DNA of 50,573 nt from Nostocales cyanobacterium Centralia_MAG_434 (GTDB taxonomy: Bacteria; Cyanobacteriota; Cyanobacteriia; Cyanobacteriales; Nostocaceae): NCBI GenBank assembly GCA_021324415.1, contig JAJPJF010000530.1, positions 1 to 50,573 of the forward strand. The letters run 5' to 3'. The notes under the pieces were generated by a model. The model had not been told where the DNA came from and ran no database searches. It was given only the letters and a program-made list of their open reading frames with translations. Position 1 is the stretch's first letter. Each line of letters begins with the position of its first letter. This document shows positions 19,016 through 27,790 of this stretch, piece by piece. Both the position numbers and the translations under genes were made by a program.

Positions 19016-19288
19016 ATGGAAATAAAAGTTGAGCATCAACCAACTCAAGAGCGCCTCAGTCAGTTGGGTGTGTCCAAATGGGCAATATGGGAAAAGGAAG
19101 CTTCGAAATTCCCTTGGACTTATGATACTCAAGAAACTTGCTACTTTTTGGCAGGGGATGTCATTGTTACACCTTCACAAGGACAACCAGTGCAGATGGG
19201 CAAAGGTGATTTAGTCACTTTTCCGGCTGGTATGTCCTGCACATGGGAAATTAAAAGCGATGTCAAGAAGCATTATTGCTTTGATTGA
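19016..19288 (+). CDS. Small cupin-domain protein
   Basis: This 90-residue protein is one cupin barrel of the Cupin_3 (DUF861) type: KWAIWEKEASKFPWTYDTQETCYFLAGDV is the first conserved half, and GQPVQMGKGDLVTFPAGMSCTW the second. Such short cupins bind a metal or small ligand; in this subfamily some of the usual metal-binding histidines are replaced (an ETCYFL segment), so an enzymatic role is uncertain. It follows the Mo_nitro_C gene by 23 bases on the same strand, and the creatininase-family gene comes about 100 bases later. Domain identity is clear, function is not. Confidence 0.85.
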   Translation: MEIKVEHQPTQERLSQLGVSKWAIWEKEASKFPWTYDTQETCYFLAGDVIVTPSQGQPVQMGKGDLVTFPAGMSCTWEIKSDVKKHYCFD

Positions 19289-19386
19289 TAATTGACCTTT
19301 GGGGATTGGCTATTGTTAGTAGTAAATAAATCGGTGGTTGTTGGTCATACAGTACCATTAACCACTAACCACTAACGGTGAGCACA

Positions 19387-20133
19387 ATGTTACTACATTT
19401 GAGTACCTGGCAGGAAGTCGAATCTTATTTACAGCAGTCTCAAGGTATTATCTTCCCCATAGGTTCCACAGAACAACATGGACCAACAGGATTAATTGGA
19501 ACTGATGCAATCACCGCAGAAGCGATCGCGCGTGGTGTAGGTGAAGCCACTCAAGCAATAGTGGGTCCAACCATCAATGTGGGCATGGCACTACATCACA
19601 CGGCGTTTCCTGGTAGTATCAGCCTGCGTCCCAGCACCATGATTCAGTTGATCCGAGACTATATCACCTGTTTGGCAAAAGCTGGTTTTACCAAGTTCTA
19701 TTTTATTAATGGACACGGCGGCAATATTGCTACCCTGAAAGCCGCGTTCTCTGAGACCTATGCTTATTTAGAAGATTTGCGGCTTGCTCATGCCCAAAAA
19801 GTACAATGCCAAGTTGCCAACTGGTTTATGTGTAGTTCAGTTTACCAGTTAGCAAAAGAGTTATACGGTAACCAAGAAGGCTCTCATGCTACACCGAGCG
19901 AAGTCGCTGTAACCCAGTATATTTATCCAGAGTCAATTAAACAAGCACCTCTATCTTCAGAAGTGGGAACAGGACACAAGATTTATGGTCCATCTAGCTT
20001 TCGTGCCTCTTACCCAGATGGCAGAATGGGATCAAATCCGGCTTTGGCAACACCAGAACATGGTCAGCAGTTTTATGAATTGGCAGTCAAAGAACTGACC
20101 GCTGGGTATCTGGAATTTTTAAACGCCGAGTAG
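19387..20133 (+). CDS. Creatininase family amidohydrolase
   Basis: The protein (248 residues from ATG 19387) has the metal-binding signatures of the creatininase fold: PIGSTEQHGPTGLIGTDAI with Glu, His and Asp ligands, and INGHGGNIATLKAAF. Members hydrolyse cyclic amides (creatinine, FAPy intermediates and cofactor precursors such as mycofactocin), so the substrate here is open. A GTG at 19378 starts three codons earlier; I prefer the ATG because the family usually opens directly with LLHLSTW and GGTGAG just before it can act as ribosome site. The preceding 30 bases are AACCACT heptamers. A hairpin follows the stop. Confidence 0.85.
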   Translation: MLLHLSTWQEVESYLQQSQGIIFPIGSTEQHGPTGLIGTDAITAEAIARGVGEATQAIVGPTINVGMALHHTAFPGSISLRPSTMIQLIRDYITCLAKAGFTKFYFINGHGGNIATLKAAFSETYAYLEDLRLAHAQKVQCQVANWFMCSSVYQLAKELYGNQEGSHATPSEVAVTQYIYPESIKQAPLSSEVGTGHKIYGPSSFRASYPDGRMGSNPALATPEHGQQFYELAVKELTAGYLEFLNAE

Positions 20134-20140
20134 ACTGTGT

Positions 20141-20169
20141 GCAAAGACGCAAATTCTTTGCGCCTTTGC
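20141..20169. terminator. Hairpin between convergent genes
   Basis: Arms 20141-20153 and 20157-20169 pair over 13 positions with one mismatch around a three-base loop. It lies between the convergent creatininase and malic enzyme genes and could end both transcripts. Only short T or A tracts flank it. Its GCAAAGACGCAAA arm resembles a dispersed cyanobacterial hairpin. Confidence 0.6.
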
Positions 20170-20176
20170 ATGTAAA

Positions 20177-21568
20177 CTAACTACGAGCGATACCTTCTTG
20201 CCTCGCTGCACTTTGCACAGCACCAGCAACAGCACTAACGACTCTCTCATCAAACACAGAAGGAATGATGTGTTCCCTGTTCAGGTCTGAGGGTTTAACG
20301 AGGGAGGCGATCGCGCTGGCTGCTTCTAAATACATTGTGGTGGTGATTGTGGCTGCGCGACAATCTAAAGCACCACGAAAGACTCCTGGAAAAGCCAAGA
20401 CGTTATTAATTTGATTGGCGTAGTCACTACGACCAGTCGCAATGACAGCAACGTCATCCTTCACCAATTCTGGTTGGATTTCGGGGATCGGATTTGCCAT
20501 TGCAAATACGATTGGGTCTTTCGCCATTGAACGTACCATTTCTGGTGTGAGTACGCCTGGTGCACTTACGCCAATAAAGACATCTACCCCTGAGACTGCA
20601 CCTGCCAAAGTCCCTTGCGCTTTGACAGCAAATTCACGCTTTTCCTCGGTCAGATCAGTACGACTTGTGGAAAGAATACCTTTAGAATCGCATATCCAAA
20701 TTTTTTCCGCTCCAGCTTTTTTGAGTAGTCGGGCGATCGCGATCCCAGCAGCACCTGCACCGTTGATCACGATGCGAATATCTGCCATTGACTTATTTAC
20801 CAGCTTGAGGCTATTGAACAACGCTGCTAAGGTGACTATGGCTGTGCCATGCTGGTCATCATGAAAAACAGGGATATCTAACTCTTGTCGCAATCTAGCT
20901 TCTATTTCAAAGCAACGAGGAGCCGCGATATCTTCCAAATTCACACCACCAAAAACCGGAGCAATATTTTTGACAGTTTCGACAATCGTATCAGTATCTT
21001 GAGTTGCAAGGCAAACAGGAAAGGCATCAATGCCCGCAAACTCCTTGAACAACATTGCCTTGCCTTCCATAACAGGCAAAGCAGCCTCAGGACCAAGATT
21101 TCCTAATCCCAAAACAGCGCTGCCATCAGTTACAATAGCGACAGTATTTTTTTTGATAGTTAAGTTATAAACTTCTTCTGGATTTTGGGCGATCGCATTA
21201 CAAATTCGTCCTACCCCAGGCGTGTAAGCCATGGCTAAATCAGACACGCTTTTGAGGGGAATTCTACTAGCGATACTGATTTTACCACCGCGATGCAAAT
21301 TAAAGGTGCGGTCATAAACGTTCAGCACCTTGATATCTGGTAAGGCTTTTACCGTTTGCACAATCATCTCGGCATGATCTGTGCTAGAAGCATCAACAGT
21401 AATTTCCCTAATCGAAACTTGGCGCGTTTGTTCAATTAAATCAAGGTTGCCAAAATTACCGCCACTGGCTGCGATCGCATTGGTTACACTAGCTAACATT
21501 CCGATTCGGTTGGGAATCTCTAGACGTAATGTCAAACTAAAACTGGAGTTAGGGGTCAGGTTTGCCAT
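20177..21568 (-). CDS. Malic enzyme with N-terminal ACT domain
   Basis: The 463-residue enzyme decarboxylates malate to pyruvate with NAD(P)+. Residues 10-85 form an ACT domain (LRLEIPNRIGMLASVTNAIA), usually a small-molecule sensor. The catalytic part follows: AYTPGVG (Y115), EGKAMLFKEF (K170, K175), the metal-site region EDIAAPRCFEIE and FHDDQHGTA (about 212-243) and the nucleotide-binding GAGAAG (270-275). The length fits bacterial single-domain malic enzymes plus ACT. Cofactor preference cannot be decided by eye. It is monocistronic, with a long upstream gap. ATG 21568 is followed by a polar leader typical of this type. Confidence 0.95.
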   Translation of the reverse strand: MANLTPNSSFSLTLRLEIPNRIGMLASVTNAIAASGGNFGNLDLIEQTRQVSIREITVDASSTDHAEMIVQTVKALPDIKVLNVYDRTFNLHRGGKISIASRIPLKSVSDLAMAYTPGVGRICNAIAQNPEEVYNLTIKKNTVAIVTDGSAVLGLGNLGPEAALPVMEGKAMLFKEFAGIDAFPVCLATQDTDTIVETVKNIAPVFGGVNLEDIAAPRCFEIEARLRQELDIPVFHDDQHGTAIVTLAALFNSLKLVNKSMADIRIVINGAGAAGIAIARLLKKAGAEKIWICDSKGILSTSRTDLTEEKREFAVKAQGTLAGAVSGVDVFIGVSAPGVLTPEMVRSMAKDPIVFAMANPIPEIQPELVKDDVAVIATGRSDYANQINNVLAFPGVFRGALDCRAATITTTMYLEAASAIASLVKPSDLNREHIIPSVFDERVVSAVAGAVQSAARQEGIARS

Positions 21569-21840
21569 GTTGATTTTGAATTTTAGGTTTTGAGCCGCAG
21601 ATGAAGAAAAGTAAAAGTATGTGGTAAGTCAGCAGTTTAAAGGAAGGCTTCTATCCCAAAGAAACTGTGGTGCTCTTAGTAGGGTTTTTCTTTCTCACCA
21701 TCATTGATATGATCGGCGGTTATCTGCGGTTGCCATTTTATATGCAATTGACTGTAAAAATCTGTTGAAAATCTTAAGTCTAAAGATTCTACTGTAATAT
21801 TTTTCGGGTATCTTAACTAAAACCTCATTAAGAACAGTAT

Positions 21841-21869
21841 TTAACACTTAATGTTAAAGAATGTAAAAT
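21841..21869 (+). promoter_or_regulatory. Sigma-70-type promoter for the structured gap
   Basis: TTAACA (21841-21846) and TAAAAT (21864-21869) each match the consensus at five of six positions and are exactly 17 bases apart, predicting a start near 21876. No coding sequence begins close by; the next frame on this strand starts at 22440. Confidence 0.5.
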
Positions 21870-21875
21870 CAGCCT

Positions 21876-22307
21876 ATAGAAAGAAGACAAATATGTCCTT
21901 GGCTAGATAGGAAAACTGAAGAAAGCATCCCAAAGGCAGAGAGCCAAATAGGTGACCTTCAATTACTCTTGGAATAGAACTAGCAACACTGGATAGGTGT
22001 TCTGCCGCTGTGACCTAGTATCGGATACCGAAGGAGAGCGACCGTCAGGTGTTCGAACAGTGATGAAATAACGCATAGACGGTGTGGTGTTTCTGTCGCT
22101 TCCTCCACTTTGTAATCACAAGAGGAAGGTTAAACCCTTCATCAGAGCGGTCTGATGTGATTAACGTCATGTGCCATTTAGCATAATGTTTTGATTCACA
22201 CTCACATCATCTTGATTTCAGAATCTGAATCAAGGCATATAGCTGATATATATTCTTAAGAGACTGCTAGCTGGACCAATTATCGGCTTCAAGCACAGTC
22301 TCTTTTA
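21876..22307 (+). ncRNA. Candidate structured non-coding RNA or long leader, unassigned
   Basis: This stretch has no frame longer than a few codons but holds several stems in a row: TTGGCT/AGCCAA (21899-21904 with 21942-21947), AACAC/GTGTT (21985-22001), a bulged stem pairing about 22032-22042 with 22095-22104 that encloses ACCGTC/GACGGT (22041-22046 with 22078-22083), CATCAGA/TCTGATG with loop GCGG (22140-22157), and a bulged 11-bp stem at 22211-22234. It starts after a promoter-like pair and ends in a terminator-like hairpin, giving a transcript of about 430 bases. It does not match RNase P RNA, tmRNA, SRP RNA or a cobalamin riboswitch as I know them; 6S RNA could not be excluded. Confidence 0.4.
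22258..22307 (+). terminator. Terminator-like hairpin ending the structured gap
   Basis: AAGAGACTG (22258-22266) pairs perfectly with CAGTCTCTT (22296-22304), and the pair is followed by Ts to 22306. The 29-base loop is long, but the stem and T-run fit a rho-independent terminator 130 bases before the next gene. Confidence 0.6.
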
Positions 22308-22439
22308 TTGGTGCTCTAAGTTGGCAAAAAGGTGAGAATGTTAAGTTCTTGTATATTAAAGATGAACTTTCTATGTGTTATCCGAAATAACCGTGATTTC
22401 TAGTGTGGTCTCATACAGAAGATATTCAATCGAACGACT

Positions 22440-22775
22440 ATGAACACACTGATGCCAATTCACTCTAAATTCAACCTTTATAGCTGTGTCAAGTTGAGCT
22501 TAATCACATTAGTACTTTCGCTTTTGACTGGAGGCTACACTCGGGCGAATGCTGAATCGGCTCCAAAGGTTGAAGTGATATCAGTTCCACCACAAGAAGC
22601 ATTTTATGTAGAACAGAAAACACCAGTGGCTTCTAGTGGTTACAAATCTAGCTCAGTGGATAGCAAGATATCTAACACGAGGACTGCATTGCCAGGTGTC
22701 GCTAACAATTGTAAAAACGAGCAAAATCATATCAACAACGTTAAGTACCAAAACGCAACCGCCGCAAAAATTTAG
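22440..22775 (+). CDS. Small secreted protein, unknown
   Basis: I do not recognise this 111-residue protein. It has a typical Sec signal: MNTLMPIHSKFNLYS, then a hydrophobic core (VKLSLITLVLSLLTGG) and a likely cleavage site after ANA near residue 38. The mature part is short, polar, rich in Ser, Asn, Val and Lys, and holds one cysteine; it looks disordered. The ATG is the first in frame and no ribosome site is obvious. It sits 130 bases after the terminator of the structured gap, so that gap may not be its leader. Coding status rests mainly on the signal peptide. Confidence 0.5.
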   Translation: MNTLMPIHSKFNLYSCVKLSLITLVLSLLTGGYTRANAESAPKVEVISVPPQEAFYVEQKTPVASSGYKSSSVDSKISNTRTALPGVANNCKNEQNHINNVKYQNATAAKI

Positions 22776-22840
22776 AGTGAAATGCAGCTGCTGTGACTGT
22801 GTACTTATGATTAAAGTAATTTAAAATACAAAAATCCTGC

Positions 22841-23500
22841 TTAAACTGTACTTACTGAATCAACAAGATTCTCCGCAATTGTACCTACTAAGCATGCTCT
22901 ATCTGATTGAATACCACGTAGATTTGCACCTTCCAATTCAGCACATAGCAAATTTGCTCCTGTTAAATTTGCCCCTGCAAGATTCGCCTCTCGCAAGTCC
23001 GCTTCCTCAAGATTCGCCTCACTTAACAAAGCCCCTTGCAAATCCGCGCGACTTAAATCAGCCCCTTTTAGATTTGCACCAGTCAGGTTCGCACCACGCA
23101 AGTCAGCCCCTCGAAAGTCCACACCTTGCAAATTCACATTCATTAAGGTAGCACCACTTAAGAAAGCACCTGCAAACGATACATCAATAAATTGAGCTCC
23201 CATTAAGTTAGCACCGCGCAAATTGCTACCCCGCAAATCAGCACCTGTCAAATCTGCCTGCATCAAGTTTGCTCCCATCAAATTCACTCGTAGCAAGTCA
23301 GTTTGAACAAGGATAGCCCCCATTAAATTCGCACCCTCTAAATGCCCACCTTCAAGTTTGGCATCAGTGAAATTTGTCCCGGTAAGGTTAGCACCAGCAA
23401 GATTGACATTGCTTAAATCAGTCTTTGCTAAATCCTCATCTTCTAAGTCTGCTCCTGGCAGATGTTTCAGATTTCCTGTTTTAATAGCTTCAATGTTCAT
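22841..23500 (-). CDS. Pentapeptide-repeat protein
   Basis: After about 30 residues the 219-residue protein is a nearly unbroken run of some 35 pentapeptide repeats of the A(D/N)LXX type (for example LAGANLTGTNF, LTGADLRGSNLRGANL), which fold as a right-handed four-sided beta helix. Such proteins are very numerous in cyanobacteria; some mimic DNA, most have no known role. No signal peptide or added domain is visible, so it is probably cytoplasmic. The frame reaches back to a TTG at 23512, but the ATG at 23500 (MNIEAIKTGN) is more likely. Several ATG-free leader bases upstream contain an ACACAAAG-type inverted repeat (about 23519-23587). Confidence 0.93.
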   Translation of the reverse strand: MNIEAIKTGNLKHLPGADLEDEDLAKTDLSNVNLAGANLTGTNFTDAKLEGGHLEGANLMGAILVQTDLLRVNLMGANLMQADLTGADLRGSNLRGANLMGAQFIDVSFAGAFLSGATLMNVNLQGVDFRGADLRGANLTGANLKGADLSRADLQGALLSEANLEEADLREANLAGANLTGANLLCAELEGANLRGIQSDRACLVGTIAENLVDSVSTV

Positions 23501-23648
23501 AGTGTTTACCAAATATTTTCTTTGTGTTCTTCGTGTCTAGCTTGGTTCGTTAAAATATATTAACCACAAAGGCACGAAGACACAAAGCATATCCCCATAG
23601 GGGTTTCCAAAGGCTAGGTTAAATTAGGCTTGGAAGAAACCGCGAAAG

Positions 23649-25055
23649 TTATCTAGTCGGTAAGTTTTGATAAATGCTTACCTCAGTTCTTGTGTCGCTG
23701 TCTAGCCTGCTATCAAGTAGCCACATACTAGCACTAAGTTTAGGCGTCATCAAGGGTAAGTCAAGTCCTTGCTGTAAACCCATGACTAATAGAGATAGAG
23801 TCTCTATTAACTTAGGGTCAAAGCGACGCGATTGTTGTTTACATTCCTCCAAAGCTTGAGTAAATATTTCTTCGCGACTCAACTGAGACGTTTTTTTCTG
23901 ATTGACCCGGCTTTGAAAGTCTGCAGCTAACGCCAAAATTCTCGACTCTAGAGGAATTTCATCGCCAGCTAACCCCGCTGGTTCTCCCGTACCATCCCAC
24001 CACTCACTTTGGTGAGTCACAATTTGTGCAACCGCCCGTAAACGTGGCATTGTTCGTAACACCTGTGCGCCTGGTACTAAGGGACAAGTTAGAGGACAGT
24101 TGGGTGCATCTTCTTTGTAGTGAATGGAACTACTAGTACTAGCAGCAAGAACACTGTCTGTTTTCTGTAAGGGATCGAGCCGATGTAACAGACTTGCAAG
24201 CCGTAGGCGCTTAAGTTGCCATGCAGGAAGTTCTAAAAGTTGTCCTATTGTCTCAGCAAGTGTCACCACCTCTGCCGCTGCCATGGGATTAGCAAGATCA
24301 GCAGCATCCATGATTTGCGCCATCCGCAAAAATGCTTGGATTTCATTAGAAACCAAGTTACGATCTAGGGCTTGGTGACGAGTGGTTGTAGGCATGGATA
24401 TGTTCACTTGCCCAGTCTGGAGATAATCTACCACGCGGGCAACAACTCCACTCAAGTCTTCTGGTGTACCAAGACGGGGTTGAATACTTTGTTTATAGGC
24501 AATAAGTTTTTTCGCCAGTTCTGGATTGTATTTCTCGATATGGGCGATCGCCAATTGGGCTGTTTCTTGTACTAACTCTGGCTCAAATGTCCATAAGCCA
24601 TAAAATTTTCGTTCGACATCGGATGCAGGTACTCCGGCAGAACCATAATCAGCGTCTGATAATTCTTGACAAATTACCATTGCTGTGTAATCTGGTGATA
24701 GGATAATTAAGTGCCACTCCTGAGCCACTGGATCGGCTTGATTTAACGCGACCAAGTCTACATTGGGTAGTTGGCTAGTGGGATGTTCAGCAAAACCACT
24801 ATCAGCAGCAGCCATGATGACAACTTGACCTGCACGCTTGGCTATGTCTGCATAGCGTTCAGCTTCTTGTAAATACCATTTCCCTCGTTGGAAGGCTGTG
24901 ATGACTAATGGTTTACTTTCCTGAGTTAAAACGTGGTCTTCCAAGGCATGGCACAGAGCAATCAAGGTGTTTTTGTAGTAAACACCAAATCGAATTGGTC
25001 TTTTACTATTTCGATGAGATGCTTCTAGCAGTTGGAGTATGGAACCTTCTAACAT
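23649..25055 (-). CDS. DICT sensory domain with degenerate HD-GYP domain
   Basis: The first 180 residues of this 468-residue protein (SKRPIRFGVYYKNTLIALCHALED, then VVIMAAADSGFAEHPTSQLPNVDLV) fit the DICT domain, a sensor module found with diguanylate cyclases and two-component proteins. Residues about 235-440 resemble an HD-GYP phosphodiesterase, but the key residues have changed: the HD pair reads HR in LASLLHRLDPL (291-292), and the HHExxDGxGYP motif reads HQSEWWDGTGEP (348-359). It is therefore probably not an active cyclic-di-GMP phosphodiesterase and may be a regulatory protein. A radical SAM gene lies 102 bases upstream on the same strand. Confidence 0.8.
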   Translation of the reverse strand: MLEGSILQLLEASHRNSKRPIRFGVYYKNTLIALCHALEDHVLTQESKPLVITAFQRGKWYLQEAERYADIAKRAGQVVIMAAADSGFAEHPTSQLPNVDLVALNQADPVAQEWHLIILSPDYTAMVICQELSDADYGSAGVPASDVERKFYGLWTFEPELVQETAQLAIAHIEKYNPELAKKLIAYKQSIQPRLGTPEDLSGVVARVVDYLQTGQVNISMPTTTRHQALDRNLVSNEIQAFLRMAQIMDAADLANPMAAAEVVTLAETIGQLLELPAWQLKRLRLASLLHRLDPLQKTDSVLAASTSSSIHYKEDAPNCPLTCPLVPGAQVLRTMPRLRAVAQIVTHQSEWWDGTGEPAGLAGDEIPLESRILALAADFQSRVNQKKTSQLSREEIFTQALEECKQQSRRFDPKLIETLSLLVMGLQQGLDLPLMTPKLSASMWLLDSRLDSDTRTEVSIYQNLPTR

Positions 25056-25157
25056 GGGGATTGGGTTTTTAAACGAACCACAGAGCTTAGGGAGAACTAA
25101 GAGATTGAGAGGAGTGAAAGGGTAAAATACCTAACTCCTAAATTGATTGTGCATCTT

Positions 25158-26750
25158 CTATGACACACTAGCTAACTGTTTCTCTGGCGTTTCCATTGGC
25201 GAGGAAAGTGCTTCTTCTAAATTGGCACAGCCTAGCTTTTGTTCCAAAATCTTCATGACTTCGCGTCCGAAATCATTAGGGTTTTGCCGCCATGCTTGTA
25301 AGCAAACTTCACCAAAGAAGGAACCAAGGGGTTCAGGATTCCATAATAATTTCTTAGCATTCCAAGGCAGATGGCTCATTGGATTGTAACCAGGGTTAAC
25401 AATACCCTTTTTGAAAGCATATTCTTCTAGATGGGTATGAGGTTGTAGTCCAATAAAGAAGATCGCAGGTTCGACCTTATCAGCACCAAAGATGCGTTCT
25501 AGTTCACGATGGTAAGCAATAGTTTGACGAATGGTTTCTGGACGTTCGTCGATGACGTTAAACGAGTAGTTGACGGAAACTAAGTCGTTGAACCCAGCAG
25601 CCTTCAAGTCGCGACAATTTTGTAATACGGTTCGCAAGTTATAACCCATGCGCATTTTCCGTACCAGTTCCTGAGAACCACTGGTAATACCAATTTCAAA
25701 GTAATTCATCCCAGTTTTTACCATCAATTCGCATAACTGGGGCGTCAGGTTGTCAGCACGAATATAAGCTGCCCAGTGAATATCTGTCATTCCAGAATCG
25801 ACGAGCTTCTTCAATAGTTCTATAGCATCATCAATAAATTTTCGTGCTGGAATGAATTGAGCATCGGTAAACCAAAAGTTACGAATACCTCGCTCGTAAA
25901 GTTGACGTATTTCAGCAACAACTTCATCAGCAGGATTAACACGGACTTGTTTGCCTTCCACAACAGTATAAACACAATAACAACAGTTGTGAGGACAACC
26001 GCGTTTGGTTTGAACGCCGATGTAGAAGTCTCCTCCTTGTAGGTAATAGCTAAACTCAGGCCAAATGCTTTCGATGTAGTCGTAGTTACAAGCAGTTTTT
26101 TGAATTGGAGTGGGTTGTTCGTGGATGAGGCGTTTTCGTGGTTGAGTTTCTCCTACTACATAACACCGTTCATCCCGAAAATCTCTGCCAGTTAACAGTT
26201 TTTCTAGCAGTGTTTCACCTTCGCCTACAGAGACTATTGTTTTCTTGGGCAGGCTGCTTCTCAACTGTTCATAAAACACACTAACGGCACCACCACCGAC
26301 AACTAATCGGGTATCTGGATTGTATTTTCGGGCACGTTTGAGCCCTCGTTTGATTAATCCAAGATTGCGCCACAATTCTGCATAGTAACTTGTGAGTAAG
26401 CGTAAGCCACCCAAGGCCCCACGTAATTTTACGAAGGGATTCTTAGCGTAATAGAATTCAAAAGAGTATTGTAGCGGGTTACCACCACGTCCACCCACTG
26501 GAGCGTAAATTTGGATATCTCGCCAAGAAAAGACGAGTAGTGTAGGTTTAAATTCATCAATACAGCCATCTAAGGCAGAAGCATAATCTAAAGGTGGTAC
26601 AGCTCCTAGATCAAATATACGCTGTTCGATAGTGGGAAAAAGCTTGTGGACATGATCACTAAGATAAACCACTCCAATCGGAAAGATTGGGTTGCAAGGA
26701 AGACGAACGTAAAGAATTCGGTTTTCGATAGTTGCTGTTGTCACTTCCAT
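25158..26750 (-). CDS. B12-binding-type radical SAM protein
   Basis: The 530-residue protein has an N-terminal region like a cobalamin-binding fold (ENRILYVRLPCNPIFPIGVVYLSD and LVVGGGAVSVFYEQL) followed by a radical SAM core with the cluster motif KRGCPHNCCYCVY, giving CX3CX2C. A conserved C-terminal region follows (HLPWNAKKLLWNPEPLG). I believe this is the cyanobacterial family annotated as photosystem II high-light acclimation radical SAM protein, but I could not check it and the reaction is unknown. The ATG at 26750 is preferred to the TTG at 26777. It is probably transcribed with the DICT protein downstream. Confidence 0.85.
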   Translation of the reverse strand: MEVTTATIENRILYVRLPCNPIFPIGVVYLSDHVHKLFPTIEQRIFDLGAVPPLDYASALDGCIDEFKPTLLVFSWRDIQIYAPVGGRGGNPLQYSFEFYYAKNPFVKLRGALGGLRLLTSYYAELWRNLGLIKRGLKRARKYNPDTRLVVGGGAVSVFYEQLRSSLPKKTIVSVGEGETLLEKLLTGRDFRDERCYVVGETQPRKRLIHEQPTPIQKTACNYDYIESIWPEFSYYLQGGDFYIGVQTKRGCPHNCCYCVYTVVEGKQVRVNPADEVVAEIRQLYERGIRNFWFTDAQFIPARKFIDDAIELLKKLVDSGMTDIHWAAYIRADNLTPQLCELMVKTGMNYFEIGITSGSQELVRKMRMGYNLRTVLQNCRDLKAAGFNDLVSVNYSFNVIDERPETIRQTIAYHRELERIFGADKVEPAIFFIGLQPHTHLEEYAFKKGIVNPGYNPMSHLPWNAKKLLWNPEPLGSFFGEVCLQAWRQNPNDFGREVMKILEQKLGCANLEEALSSPMETPEKQLASVS

Positions 26751-27326
26751 TTTGTTCAAAAAGAAAAATGAGTACAAAATTTGAGTAGTCTTAAAGTTTG
26801 ATTTAGTTTTTTAACTCTATTATCATAATACTTGACATTCAATCAGAATATTGTTAAAGCTTTATTTCCCGTTTGCAGTTGGGGAAAGAGCAAAAATGAC
26901 TTCACATGCCAGATCCCCAACATGTGTAAGTTGTTAAGAAAGGGTTGACCTATAGGTTCAGAATAACATTGGTGATTGATCAAGCGATTACGCTTACTTA
27001 TATCTTTTGCATAGCGGGATCAATGCTCAAAAACACTCATTTGTTGTCAAGATGAGAAAATAATTATCACTCAGATCCCTTATCTATATCTTGAGATAGA
27101 GAAGATGATTGTCTGGTAACCAATGAATATAGTAATTATTGATTAGGCATAGATAAATGCAAAAAAAGCATAGACTTTTACGAAATTTTCATATACTATG
27201 CATATCTAAAGAAAGAAATAATATAGAAACGTTCAGTTGGTAGTCGCAGTTACAACAACTGGGGATCAACAAGTGCTAACTTGGCTAATGTAATCTAAAA
27301 TTGTGGCGTAAAGCTCCTCAGCAGTT
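26751..27326. other. Intergenic region, no gene seen
   Basis: The 576 bases separate divergent genes and are AT-rich. A weak stem with GCATAG/CTATGC arms occurs at 27168-27201, and CAGTTG/CAACTG arms lie near 27234-27260, shortly before the DUF1830 gene. Nothing else could be supported. Confidence 0.5.
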
Positions 27327-27764
27327 ATGGCTCAAATATTAGACCCTCTACCACCTGAGCAATCGGGGAACATTCTCTGCTGCTACGTCAATGCCACGAG
27401 CAAAATACAGGTAGCTCGCATCTCGAATATTCCTAACTGGTACTTTGAACGCGTTGTTTTCCCAGGACAACGGTTAGTGTTAGAAGCCCCCAGAGAAGCT
27501 CAACTAGAGATTCATACGGGTATGATGGCAAGTGCAATTTTATCGGATAAGATTCCGTGCGATCGCCTCGCTATCAACGAACCTAGCAGTTTTAATTCAG
27601 AAATTAACTCAGAATCAGTTCAGGACCCTTTCAATAAAAAAGCACAGGACTCAGAATCAGTTCAGGACTCTTTCAATAAAAAACCAATTATGCAGTTGAT
27701 TAATACAAAAACTGGAGAGTTCATTAAACCTTTAACAGTGGCTGGTTTAGTATCCATTGATTAA
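27327..27764 (+). CDS. DUF1830 domain protein
   Basis: The first 65 residues of this 145-residue protein (ILCCYVNATSKIQVARI, NWYFERVVFPGQRLVLEAP, AQLEIHTG) match DUF1830, a cyanobacterial family of unknown function. Most members are shorter; here the C-terminal part is extended and holds a 14-residue direct duplication (SESVQDPFNKKAQD then SESVQDSFNKKP), encoded by a 42-base tandem duplication from 27607. The ATG at 27327 is a natural start. A good terminator follows 27 bases after the stop, so the gene is probably expressed alone. Confidence 0.88.
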   Translation: MAQILDPLPPEQSGNILCCYVNATSKIQVARISNIPNWYFERVVFPGQRLVLEAPREAQLEIHTGMMASAILSDKIPCDRLAINEPSSFNSEINSESVQDPFNKKAQDSESVQDSFNKKPIMQLINTKTGEFIKPLTVAGLVSID

Positions 27765-27790
27765 AAAAACAATTTTGCTCAATATTTTTG

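Noticed and set aside
22050-22059. TGTTCGAACA taken as a tRNA T-arm
   Set aside because: No acceptor, D-arm or anticodon stem of tRNA spacing surrounds it.
21569-22439. Cobalamin, glutamine or manganese riboswitch in the gap
   Set aside because: None of the conserved boxes I know for these classes could be found, so no class was assigned.
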